NCBI GenBank assembly: GCA_025201805.1
Contig: MU619259.1
Location: 7,355 to 71,354, forward strand
Length of the DNA: 64,000 bases
Direction of reading: 5' to 3'
Source: Parasitella parasitica
Lineage: Eukaryota > Mucoromycota > Mucoromycetes > Mucorales > Mucoraceae
Position numbers and translations under genes: made by a program
Shown: positions 34,147 through 45,376 of the stretch, piece after piece
How positions within the stretch are numbered: the stretch's first letter is position 1
Layout: every line of letters starts with the position of its first letter
The notes under the pieces: generated by a model
The model's database searches: none
What the model saw: the letters and a program-made list of their open reading frames with translations, nothing else
What the model was told of the DNA's origin: nothing

Positions 34147-34811
34147 AAAGAAACAAACAACAGACGTAGAAATACAGCTGTTGGCCTTGCAGATATATAT
34201 TTATAAAAACAATGAGAGAAGGAAAAACAAGAGAGAGAAAGAGAACGGGAAAGCTAAAAGGGGATTGATTTTTCCATTGCCCAAAAAGTGCGAGTCAAAA
34301 CCAGTTACCCTCATTGGCAAAAATGTTGACAGTAGTTATTGATGCTGTCAATACCATTATTTGGCCAATTTTACAGTGAAACCTCTCTCTCGATGCTATC
34401 GCAAAAGATTGATTAATTGCTAACAATATCTCACAAATAAAAATCATGTCTCTATCACGAGGGTAGAGAAGCTCCTAAATCGAATGTGCCGAGTATGATT
34501 CAACATACAATGTATACTTTCATCCTGAATAAAAAAATCAGTCAGTTACCTCAAATTTTTATGATATAAGCTTGAGATGTTTCATGTAGATATATATCAT
34601 ATAATCGTTGCGAGATGCCAAGGTATTATATACTATTACATTCACAAATTGCCCCGCTCCGCCTTTGTTGAGAATGACAGGTGCGTTTGTGTTACAAGTA
34701 TTACATGGTCAGTGTAACAAATATTATACAGTCAATGCAATTTGTATTTTATTATAAATAGTGAGAAATGAAAGAGAATCAACCCTATAAAAAATATATT
34801 CTATGTTATGC
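34147..34811. other. Chitin synthase promoter and downstream gene 3' end
   Basis: No coding segment seen. Purine-rich GAGAGAAAGAGAACGGG (34228-34250) lies 90 bp upstream of the chitin synthase start and could be its leader. Several short inverted AT-rich motifs are present near 34560-34640. Confidence 0.45.
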
Positions 34812-36308
34812 TCAACAACATTTGCTTTGGTTATGGCATATAGGCTTTCTGTGGTGATAGCCATGGTGGCTGCAATTATTAAAATTCGTACTTGTATAAT
34901 GCTGCTTTTGTGGACAACAAGTATTATTATTGTTATGGTATTGGCGCTTTATCAGTGTATGATGTGGCTGGTGGTGTGAGCAATGTGATGGCATCTTTTC
35001 TTGATGCTTTTGGGTATCTTCATCATTGAGTAGGTCAGTAAGATCAGGAACAGAGCCATATTTTTTCGTATTAGCAATACGCCGAGTATCTCTTTTTAGC
35101 TTTGATGATTTACTTGCTTCATTAATGCTGACGAATTGTTGATACTGATGCTGTTGTTGTTGGTATTCTTTTATTCCCGCCAGCCTTTGTCTTGGATACT
35201 GAAGATGATTTGCATTCATCATTTCAATTTGAGGGTGTGTTTGTCTTGTATGCAGCTGAACATTGTTGTCTATATAAAAATTGCGGTTATCAGCAACAAG
35301 TATGGCTGTTGATGGTGGCCTTGTTTGCTGATAGTTGACAGAGTGGTTGTTGCTTAAAATATTTGTTATTAATGGCCTTCTATCAAATGGGTCGGAGGTA
35401 AAAGTGCTGTTGGACGCTGATTTAGTAGGGATGACACGTTTCTTTTGGTTAATTAATGGTATTTGAACTCTGATGGATACTGGTGGTGGCGATGACGGCA
35501 GCGACGTATGCTGAGCTGGATGCATTCGCTGACTGTTGAAAACGTTTGCCTTTTTTGAAGGGGGATCAACCACAAGAATGTTTGGCGATGGTGCTGGTGA
35601 CCATTGCATAGACCGACGATACTCTTGCCTATGTCTTTCTTTCATTCTTGCCATTGCTAATCCAGGCACAGTTTTTGTGGTAGCGTTTACATGAACAGGT
35701 TGCTGTTCATGAGGATGTCGATTTACCAAATCAATTAAAGGTACATCTTCACTTAATTTTTTGCTCGAAACCATCTGGTAACTCTGTGGGTCCGACCTTG
35801 ATAGAGGGTGTAAGGGCACAATTTCCTCAGTAGAAGATAGAGATGTCAAAGAAGAGTCAGACGAATCGCTTTCTTTGGATGATTTTGTGCAATTACTAAT
35901 AGTAGATTCTTCTAATGGCGACTTGATACTATCACCAGCATTACTACCACTAATATTGCTATCCATTGTAGTATTGATTCTAAATGAAAACTTTGAGGTT
36001 TTCGGGCTGCCACTGTTAGAGGTTGACTTGAGCCTCAATGAGTGTCGTATTGTATCTTTCGATCTACTAGAATCATCTCTTGTTGTCAGTGGGATCAATT
36101 CATTGAAAATGTCTTCTGAAAGGCTACTCTTGGCGATATCAGAGATAGAGCTTCCCACCATCATGAAAGAATCGGAAATTGGTGAATGATAGCTTGTATC
36201 CGCTGCATTTTGTTCTAGATTATTCATTGCCACAGATGGAGGAGTAAAAGGTACATTGCCAGCTTTACAAGCAGGTTTTGATTTCTTTCTAAAATTCAAG
36301 AATCCCAT
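34812..36308 (-). CDS. Disordered protein with Cys/His-rich tail
   Basis: Single exon, 498 aa, from ATG at 36308 to the stop at 34812. I do not recognise the family. It is Ser/Asn/Pro/Gln-rich and mostly disordered, with a Ser/Asp/Glu acidic patch (about 145-165, SSKESDSSDSSLTSLSSTEE). A more constrained basic helix, LAMARMKERHRQEYRRSMQW, lies near residue 225. The last 60 residues are packed with His and Cys (CSHHQPHH, NTCCPQKQ, and a terminal KCC), which could bind metal or be lipidated. The N-terminus MGFLNFRKKSK combines a Gly2 with basic residues, suggestive of membrane association, though position 6 is not Ser or Thr as usual for myristoylation. A long open frame with biased composition supports a real gene. 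Confidence 0.7.
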   Translation of the reverse strand: MGFLNFRKKSKPACKAGNVPFTPPSVAMNNLEQNAADTSYHSPISDSFMMVGSSISDIAKSSLSEDIFNELIPLTTRDDSSRSKDTIRHSLRLKSTSNSGSPKTSKFSFRINTTMDSNISGSNAGDSIKSPLEESTISNCTKSSKESDSSDSSLTSLSSTEEIVPLHPLSRSDPQSYQMVSSKKLSEDVPLIDLVNRHPHEQQPVHVNATTKTVPGLAMARMKERHRQEYRRSMQWSPAPSPNILVVDPPSKKANVFNSQRMHPAQHTSLPSSPPPVSIRVQIPLINQKKRVIPTKSASNSTFTSDPFDRRPLITNILSNNHSVNYQQTRPPSTAILVADNRNFYIDNNVQLHTRQTHPQIEMMNANHLQYPRQRLAGIKEYQQQQHQYQQFVSINEASKSSKLKRDTRRIANTKKYGSVPDLTDLLNDEDTQKHQEKMPSHCSHHQPHHTLIKRQYHNNNNTCCPQKQHYTSTNFNNCSHHGYHHRKPICHNQSKCC

Positions 36309-37442
36309 GTAGGAAATAAATGAAAGTAGTCAAAATTTTGGTCAAGCAACACCTTTTGCTTTTATACAACATCTTTATATACTCGAGAAGGAGGGGCTTA
36401 CATGTTCTCTTTATCCTCCTGCAGATGCTTACTGGTAATGATTTGATACATATGTATGAGTACATACAGAATTTGCAAGTACCATTGATAGCGGTGTAGA
36501 TAGTGTACATTGGCACCATGATGTAGCGTACACATTGAGGTAGAGAACATCAATAAGCCCTTGATTTCATTTTAATCGCATTAATCACTTGTTTATGTGG
36601 TTTGCAATAGGAGGAATTTTTGAGAAGATTTGATAGCACTTGCTATACATTACATGTACATCTTGTTGTATGCTTCACGTTACATACACATATGCTCTTT
36701 GTAACAGTGAGAAGCTTTATGTATAAAGTAGAGCGACACCAAAACTAACAAATTGCTAAAATGTATAAATATATTCGATGTTTTTTTTTGCTTTTCTCTC
36801 TCTCTCTCTCTCTTTTTTTTTCCTTTTTCTGAAAGTTCTTCCAAGATTGAATATTTTGGTTTTCATTTACATATAAATCGGTCATTGTACTAATCCTGAT
36901 TCTTATAACCCCTTTTTTTTCCATGTAGAGAAACTAAAGGAAAAACTGTACTATATATACAATTATTTCTTTCTTTCTCCTGGGACTGGACGTCTACAAA
37001 GAATTGTATAATAGGAGCCCCTTTTGCTTTAAAAAAAAAACTCAATAAAATCAAAGATAAATAGGGAAATACATTATTCAATAGGAGTCAAATATTTCTT
37101 ACAATCATTCATTTCACAGTTTAGTGAAAACCTGGTAAGTGCATGTATATTTTAATTAGAACAACATGTAAAGAACTTTAACAACTTGATTATACAATAG
37201 TTTAGGGTTAATCAAGGGCAAAACAATCAAAGAAAGAAAGAAAGAAGAAGTGGAGGGGGGAGGGGGTGGGCGGGTAAATTAAGAGATGTGGAGAATGACA
37301 CAGAAAAAGCAGGGAAGTCAAAAGCAAGCTAGTAGTCATGTATAATGAATCTTTGCAAAAAATCTAATAAGTATTGAAAAAGTACAACAAAATACATGCC
37401 ATGTATGATCAAAAAAACAAGCCGAACGCTTTAATTAACGTC
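36309..37442. other. Long intergenic region with pyrimidine and G-rich tracts
   Basis: No gene is supportable. It holds a CT repeat with flanking T runs (36780-36835), AAAG repeats (37226-37250) and a G-rich run described separately. It separates the 3' end of the Pol alpha gene from the promoter of the 34812-36308 gene; both genes are on the minus strand. Confidence 0.5.
37255..37274 (+). other. Predicted G-quadruplex motif
   Basis: Four G runs of 6, 5, 3 and 3 separated by single bases (A, T, C) satisfy the G3+N1-7 quadruplex rule with very short loops. It lies about 170 bp downstream of the Pol alpha stop codon, on the strand opposite that gene, so the transcript would carry C runs. Confidence 0.7.
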
Positions 37443-40400
37443 TTACATCATATAGCTTCCAACATCAATATATCTAAAAGCAGAATGTTTCATGAACTCT
37501 TCCAACAAGTCACTGGTGGTAGTAAACTCTTCTTGTCGATGCTGAGAAATACATTTGATTGTTTCTGTTGAAAAATAAATAAATAAACTAAGACACAAAC
37601 TTACGGCAAAACCACCGCTAGAGTACATTACCTGATAGGAAAGATAACTGGTCATAAAGCTCTTGAGCAGAATACTACATATGCTCAGTATCAGTATATC
37701 AGGTGCTATAAATACAAAGTCGACTTACTTGGCGAACTAAACGACCCACACAACCCAACTGCAAACATGATTCATTATCAATTGGTAGTTGTTCTCTGGT
37801 CTGAAACCCACAAGATGATACCGTACATTGATATGGACTATCGTAATATTTCTGTATATATCTTCGTGCGGAGTTCAATGTTTGACAGTGAACAATAGCT
37901 GAGCATAATGCTTCACCGCAAAGACATGTTAATCCATGTGTATCGTTATCTGATTTGCTGTATGCTATGGTATAATTGCAGGATGGGCATCTGAACTTCA
38001 GACTTTCACAATTGCGCTGATGGTCTTCGGGTTCAACGAGTTCAGATATTGAGGAGCTGCCGTCTTCGTTATATAATTTCACTGGTACCTGGTCAACTTC
38101 CACAATCCCATCAGCATCGGAGGGTGGTTCTGAAGTAATGTTTTGAAGGCATTTTGCCAATTTATCTCTATCGGTTCCCTCTAAAGGCATGCAAATCCTA
38201 TCAACAGATGGAAGAACTTGTCTCAACAGATACCATTCTTTGTCTGGCATCAATTAGCAATTAGTACAATGAGCTTACACGAGGATCAAATGCATACCTA
38301 TTACAGCTTTGCCGCCATGCACATCATCAGGCATTCGTGGTTCTCTGCCATCTCCATCGGATGCCGTTTTCTTGCAGTAAATGTAAGGAATCGTGTCTCC
38401 TGCCTTGACAGCAATGCCAGACCTTCGCATATCTTTTGCAACAATAACGTGAGGGTGTCGTTTTGCAGTGCAATACTCCTCAGGTGATTTAGTCAGTTGC
38501 TATTAAAAGTGAGTTAGGCTGATTGTCCTCTTACAAATATTGGCCTGTTACCTTTCGAATGATATAGTCATCCACCGGTACCTCAGAAGAATGAACTTTG
38601 TGTGCCACTGTCTTCATGTACTCGTGGATGCTATCGACAATGATTTCTTGAGGATCGTTTGCCAAAACGATTTGCAAAACACGTCTGTCCAAACATGTTT
38701 TTAGACATTAACTCAACACATCATGCAACCCAACCTACTCTGACGTGCTGCGAGAAAGATCGCATCCATCTCTGCGTACTATATCGATGCCTTTTACTTC
38801 CAATTCTTCTTTATATAAGCCGTTGGCTTGCTTCATCACAACCTTGGCTGCATACTTTTTCTTCCGCAGCAACAAGGTGCGTCTGAACACACCATCAATG
38901 TCGATTTCTAGCATCTTGAATCTCAAGTTTACCCTATTTTTGAGGTCCTGGCCGATCTTGTTTGCTTTTGAAAATACTGTTTCGTTAGTATTGATCATAA
39001 TCGAATCCGTGTCGCCGTAAATAACATCCAGGTTTGCTTGCTCCGCCATGTCTACTGTTTTTCGAAGAATATCTCGGCCTTTGGCTGTGATGAATGCCGC
39101 TAAAGGTTTTGCAAAGAACCTGGAGTGGCTAGAGCCAAGACAGCCATACATGCTGTTTGCTGTTAACTTGAGGCCCATTTGCTCAATTTGGCATTGCGCT
39201 TTTTCTGCTTTAGATAAACCAGGATTGCTCATCATATGCTTGACTCTTTTACGACGATCAACAAACATTTTTACGAGCCCAGGTAAAATACCCATTGTGT
39301 CCTGTGAGGGGGGAGCTTCAGGTTCACGATCGCCATCGAGATCCATTGTCGTAAAACAAACGTTGAACTCTTGCATAATAGACGGGTATAGACTGTTGAA
39401 ATCAAGCAGCAAGACATATTTGTCATATAAGCCTATCTTTGGATCGAGGACCAAACCACCTTCGAAAGAAGGGTGTTTTCCATGCGTATTTCTCGATCGC
39501 CCAGTAGCTGGCAGTTCGAGTTCCAGAGCTTCATCTGCAAATTCAAATACGCGTTTCTTTAGAGCTATGGGCTTATCAGGACAGATAAAGCCTTTCCCGT
39601 GAAAGGTATGCAGCAGCAAATATTCGTTTCGCTCAGATCTGGCACCATGTATGCTGCGAGACCAAAGATTGCCGGCTAAATTAGTCAATTGCTTGCTAAG
39701 AGGCAGGATTTGAAGCTTGGCCATGAGTGCAAATGCCAAATAGGCGTCTAATGAACAATGCTTGGCTAGGTGAAGAATGCTAGCCCCAGTTTCAAAGCAA
39801 GCATCAAGCTCTTGAGGCTTGATGTCTTGACGGATAATATCAAGCTGGGTCTTGGCAAGTTCCGAAAGATGAAATGATTTACTTTTGATCAAATCTTGGG
39901 ACGCTTCAAATGTGTCGCATACAATTCGACCGCGCATGTGCAATCGTTGGTAAAAGGTGCTGCTTACAGATCCATCAGAGTTACCAGAGGTCCTCGGGTC
40001 AGACTTAGATTTGAGTCTTCCTAGTTTATGCCAGTGTGGAACACTCAGCTTTTTCATCCTCGTAAGCAGCACATCGAGATCTCCACCGAAAAAGTTGTGT
40101 CCTGCAATGATATCAGGGTCATGCACATGGATTGCAGCTGCCAACAGCGGTGGGGGTTAGTTACATGACGTTTCATAGCATGCACTAAACAAACCTAGTA
40201 ATGAGCTAAGTAGGCCAAATTCAGTACTTTCAAGACGAATGTCGTGTTTACTATTTGGACCCTCCTTTTCAACCACATAACAAGCGTCTTGAGGATAGGA
40301 TGTGCCTACAGGGGGGCGAATGATCGTGCAACGTTTGCCATTCCAGCCTTCTTTGTGATCCAAGATTTCGATACTCACTGATTATAGTAGATTAATAAAA

Positions 40401-43274
40401 ATAAGTACCCAAGCGTCATACCATAAACGTATACCATTTTCACATATGAAGAAGCTGGCAGCAAATATCTCGTTTGTCTGACTGAGATAATTCATCTTCG
40501 TCTGCAGACTTAACGACAGCACATTAAGTGGCGGCGTAATTTGATAGTCTGAAACAACTGAGCAATCTCCAGGGTTCTCCAGGCCCAAGTTCAATGAACA
40601 CCATGATAGATCATTCACTAATGGGTAGGGACGATTTAATTTCAACCAGCAAGGGCCCATTATTTCATTATCGACAAGAAAATGCTCAAGAGGAGGTGTG
40701 TTTGCACCAAAGATACGGCTAAATGTCTTGCCGCTCTGGCTTGTAAGGAATTCATAATCTTATGAAGGTTATCAGCAAGAGAATACAACTTTGTCTGTGT
40801 CCTAGACATATACCATTGTAGCTGTAATTCAGCTTTATGTAAGTGGCTTCCCTGGGCACCTGTTTTATACTAAATGCGTATTTCTTGTCGCAAATTGTCA
40901 TTTTATATGTCGATATTTTCTTGTGTTGAAGCATTGTTTGTAGTTCTTGTCGCACGTCTCGCAGCTCGACAGCCTCAGATGTGGGATTTCCTTCATCTAA
41001 AACGAAATGGCATGAGAATCAAGGCCTGATAATTTGCCTAATAGCATACCGTCTACTTTGAATTTTCTCGGGAGTATATACAATTCTCTCAAGATGTTCT
41101 TGACTCGGACACAGCAACTGATATATCTTTCGTTTCTTGTATCAAAATACTAAAAAAAACAAAGCAAAGCAAAGCAAAGCAAAGCAAAGCAAAAAAAAAA
41201 GCTCTGAATACAGAAAAAATAGCAAGAGGCTCAAACACTATACCTTTCCAAAGAGAAATACAACACCTTCTTGTTTCGAATCATGCGCATCATACCACCA
41301 TATGGACAAATCATCGCCAGCTGAAAAGAAATCCAAATCCAAACTGGGCATTGTTCTGATAAACTCATTATTGGCACCTAGACATAGGAGGGGAACATCA
41401 TCCAAAGGAAGAGCAGCAATTGCTTGAGTTTGAATGTCTTCCTCTCCCACTTCCATATCGTCGTCTTCAAAAGCCTGAACTGAATCACCCTCCTCAATCA
41501 CAGCATCACCGCTGTCCCAAGTGAAATCAGTGGGATCGTTTGTGTACGCAGAAACAGCAGTGTCGGTACCAAAGGCTCCTTCTGTTCTGAAAACGGGTTC
41601 GTCAATCTTATCCGATTCACTCAGAGTGTCAATTAGTTCCTCATCGATCAAATCATCTAACTCTTCCACTTGATCTACATCACTCAAGTTGTCAAATTCA
41701 TCCATTTTAAATAGTTCGTTGAATTTGTCCAATTTGTTTACTTGATCCAATCCGTCTGTATTAAAATCAAATCCTTCTTTAGCAGTATCCACAGAATCCA
41801 CAGACTCCACAGACTCCACAGCCATTCCATCAATTTCATCAGACTGCTCAAATGAAGATACAGTAGGATCTTGGATAACGTTCGTGTCTGGGCTCTTTGA
41901 GGTTTCCTTTGTTGAGAGTCCTTCTGATTCAGGCAGCGGCCGATTTGGGGTAAAGATTTCTAAAGCCTCTGATATGTCTAGTACATGTTGGTGTAAATCA
42001 TCCACCTCAACTTCCATCGCATGTCGCTGTAAATTATATGCTTCAACCTCAATTACATCCAATTGAAACTGTTGCAGTATAGATTCATCCATATCTAAAT
42101 GAGCCTTGTGCTGTTCATCCTTGTTTACTTCTGATCTCTCATTTTCATATGTTTCTATTTGCCCCTCTTGGTTCGCCTCAAGCAGCGCATCCTCACTCAC
42201 GTTTGGCTGAGCAACGGTATCCATACCGTAGGCTATCCCGCCGGAGGTTTCGGCTTGTTCAACCTGATCCACATCGAAGATAATGGCTTCTGCTTGAAAG
42301 TCATGATCGATTCTTTCAGGCGTAGTGCTCAAAGAAGTTGTAGTAGTGAAGTTTTCCTTGGCATCATAAAAATTGTCGTCAGTGGAGTCACTCGGTGAAC
42401 TTTTCACTGTATTGTTAGAATTGGCATTGTCATTGCCGTAAGCAGCTAAACTATCACGGGTATCCACAGATTGATCCTGCTCCAAGTCACCACTGTCACT
42501 ACGCAACTCAATACTATTATATTCTTGACTGTTGGTCGCACTGATCGCACTTGGGTTTACATCTTCGTCCTCATGCTCCGCAACAGTATCATCGAGTTCA
42601 TTGGTTTTCTCCCTTGAATCATTGTCATAAGTATTATGGTGTTTCAAATTTGGCAGTTGTGCGTCGACGTTTAGATCGGAAATCTTGTTCTTATTCTGAG
42701 CGCGGTCCATAACTTGTGTATCGACGGTAGTTGTAAATTCATGGTCAACATGCAAGGCTTGAGTTGAATAATTTTCTTCTGGTGACTCGATAATGGAACT
42801 GGAGTTTGGTTGCTGTTCAGGCGACTCTACTCGGACATTGACGTTATCCTGGGTGGTATATGTAAGCTCCAATGCTAGCTCTTGAGACAATGAGGATAAC
42901 GCTTTTTTTGGGGGTGTAAATCTGGAAGAAGACGTTGATTCGGTTATCAGATTATGCTCGTTTTTAAGCATGTCTGACCATACTAAATCTGAAAGACTTG
43001 GTGCGGCTTCACTTGTTGATTTCAACGATCCAATCCCTATGAATGAACATGCAAGTGAATTTTACGTTCAGATTCTGTTTTGACATAGCAAACCTTTTAA
43101 AAGTTCATTGAAAAAAAAAAGAGGATCATCTTTATCGTCCTCCCCTGTTGTCTATTTATCGTTGAGTCGTTACATAAATGAATAAATGCATTTCACTAGA
43201 TGATTTGTATACTATACATGCGTAGTTTTTGCTTTCTTTTTTGGGGTTTCACGGTTTTTTTCAGGGTTGACCAT
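37443..43274 (-). CDS. POL1: DNA polymerase alpha catalytic subunit
   Basis: About 13 exons. Secure ones: 43036-41244, 41149-41050, 40996-40814, 40758-40435, 40377-40195, 40137-38739, 38684-38552, 38499-38298, 38243-37729, 37674-37632 and 37564-37443. Upstream exons 43274-43218 and 43139-43094 are inferred; the first acceptor (GGGAG) is weak. Total about 1699 aa, against roughly 1460 in yeast or human; the excess is an acidic Asp/Glu/Ser-rich N-terminus. It extends RNA primers made by primase at replication starts. Family B landmarks: inactive exonuclease-like region (IIAGHNFFGGDLDVL), motif A DFNSLYPSIMQEFN, motif B KLTANSMYGCLG, motif C YGDTDS, then two C-terminal zinc modules (CPSC---CLC--ALC and CTVSSC---C---C) that bind the B subunit. 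Confidence 0.92.
41155..41192. repeat. AAAGC pentanucleotide repeat in a POL1 intron
   Basis: Six copies of AAAGC followed by an A run, directly upstream (on the minus strand) of the acceptor for POL1 exon 41149-41050. On the gene strand it forms the pyrimidine-rich tract of that intron. Confidence 0.85.
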
Positions 43275-43419
43275 TTTGAAATTAGTTACCAAGAATATGG
43301 TTTTATAATAAAAAGATGAAAGAGAGCAAGCCTCCAAAAAATAACTTGAGAATTTATTTGACAAGTAGAGAAATATGATTGAAAAATCAAAAGACCTGAC
43401 TGCTGGAACTGCCTATTGA

Positions 43420-44041
43420 CTATTGCGGTTTGGCCTGTGACGACTCTGAATGCATGTGAATCAATGGTCGTATCCCATCAAGGTAATGTGGGGACACAAA
43501 GTCGAGTATTTCTGCCTTTGTCAACCAAGCAAAGTCTACAACTTCCTCTCCATCAGGCTGGCATTGACCAAAAATCCATTTTGCTCGAACAAATTGAACC
43601 TAGACGCAATATTAGCTCATCTCCCACCTATCCAAAAGTTCAGCTTTTTTTTTTTTTTACTTTGGCACCAATGTACTTTTTGCTCCTCTTTTTGTTTGAC
43701 TCAATAAAGTCGGGAGGATAAGGGTATTGATAAATACTGAATGGTTCGTTTTCATCAATCAGCTCTACAACCAAATCTTCACCACATTCTTCAGACAGTT
43801 CTCTCAAAGCGCCTTGAGATACAGTTTCATTACGTTTCTTTTTCAAACCTCCTTGAGGGAACACCCAAGTATGCTCTTTTCTGGGCTTTTTGGTCAGCAA
43901 GTACACTCTCTGTTCAGGTTTTCTATGTAAATTATGTAAATCATCATCGGAGTTAGTGCCTTTTGTCACTATTTCGTTTGTCAAAGGATCTCGATATACA
44001 GCAATTCCTGCCACAGAACGATAATTTAAATTTGCAGCCAT
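43420..44041 (-). CDS. MRPL17: Mitochondrial ribosomal protein mL46 (Nudix fold)
   Basis: Two exons (44041-43661, 43599-43420) give 186 aa. The block DDLHNLHRK then RVYLLTKK and WVFPQGGL, and the end block GAKV---DFAWLTKAEILDFV, follow the order of mL46 (yeast Mrpl17) of the large mitoribosomal subunit. The Nudix helix is unusually complete: E-x7-REL-SEECGEDL, preceded by GG with one extra residue in the G-to-E spacing. Most mL46 proteins have lost these Glu residues, so an active Nudix hydrolase remains the alternative. It is shorter than the 250-280 aa typical of mL46, mainly at the N-terminus; an upstream exon could be missing, but no clear acceptor was found. Confidence 0.7.
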
Positions 44042-45376
44042 TTAAGAAAGCACTTGGGAAAGAAAATGTGTTTGTCAACTTGTATAGTATTCAAGGATTA
44101 CAATGTTCTGGAATATATAGGAATACGACGCAGTACTTGCATTGTTTGTTTTCAGTCCAAAGTAGAGTTATAAGCGGATCACCAATTACTACAACAATCT
44201 ATAAGGTTTGTTAACAGTACTAACACTCAATCAGATCAACAAAAAAAAGTCTGCATCTCTAGCAGTTACATCGTCATTTAGTAAATATTTCTTCTTTGTC
44301 TTGGAGGCAAACAATATGGAAATGTCGCTTTGATAAAGTATTATATCAAGCAATATTTCTTGAATTGACATTTTCTGAATAATATTACACATTTACACTG
44401 TTTATACCTCGTATTAAAATTCAAGAGATCAATATTTTTGGATTTTGAACCAGGGCCAAGAGAGCGTAACGCATTAATTTGAACAATCGACTATGCTAGA
44501 TAAATAAATATCGTTCTAGAGATATAATCCAAAAACATTTGCAACTTCAAAATTTTATGCAACCTTTAATATTTTCAGGTACGCTTCTATTATTGTTCCC
44601 AACAATCATAATTTACTCGCTTATTAAACTGAATTATCGCAACATACTATAAGCATATTATACGCTAAAAACTTCAAGGTGTCGCCTCAGTACTGTCAAA
44701 GAATGTGCATTTTTGGCGGTTTTTCTTTCCAGGACCACTGTACATGCTTTTTGGGTCACGCTGCTCAAAAGTGAAGCATCGGTTCCCTCTTATCTTTCTT
44801 TTTTTGGCAGTTATAACTGATGGAGACAAAGATCTGCGTGATATAGGTTTAGGTTGGACTACCTGTTGATGGCCCTTTGATGGGTATGTTGGATGTTGAT
44901 GAGCGAGGGAAATATATTTCTCAAACCAGGCAAAGAAACAGGAGAATTTATAACCACATCAGGCCTATTCTTAGGATTTACAGCGTTTTTTGCGGCAGCC
45001 AATTTTTGTTTTGCAATTTGTTAGAACAAGATTCGAATAACTCGAATCTTGTAAAAGTCAACTGGTATTTTGCCTTCAGGAAATGATTGATTTTGGATAT
45101 ATATGCTTTGACACTATTCCTTTGCCGTTTTCACAAAATCAGGTTTTGCTCTATTATGTACTGATCTGTGGGACTATGTTTAAGTCAAATATGTTTTAAG
45201 CTGTTGTAAAATAAAAACCAACTATTTATTGATATTAGTATATGAACAGAAAAGTAAATTGGTGTAGTTATTACCAAATTATATTCTGTTCAATGTTGGT
45301 TAAAAGCAAAGTGGTAGTGTATGGGAGAGAAAAGGGAAGGGTGAAAACTATGATAATTGTAGCTTATAAATGCATG
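44042..45376. other. Intergenic region without recognisable genes
   Basis: I see nothing supportable on either strand. Small frames (such as 44877-45086) lack known motifs. The region separates mL46 from the decayed transposase and may contain eroded flanks of that element. Confidence 0.45.

Noticed and set aside
37374-37571. Plus-strand frame opposite the Pol alpha 3' exons
   Set aside because: Overlaps conserved exons on the other strand and has no motif.
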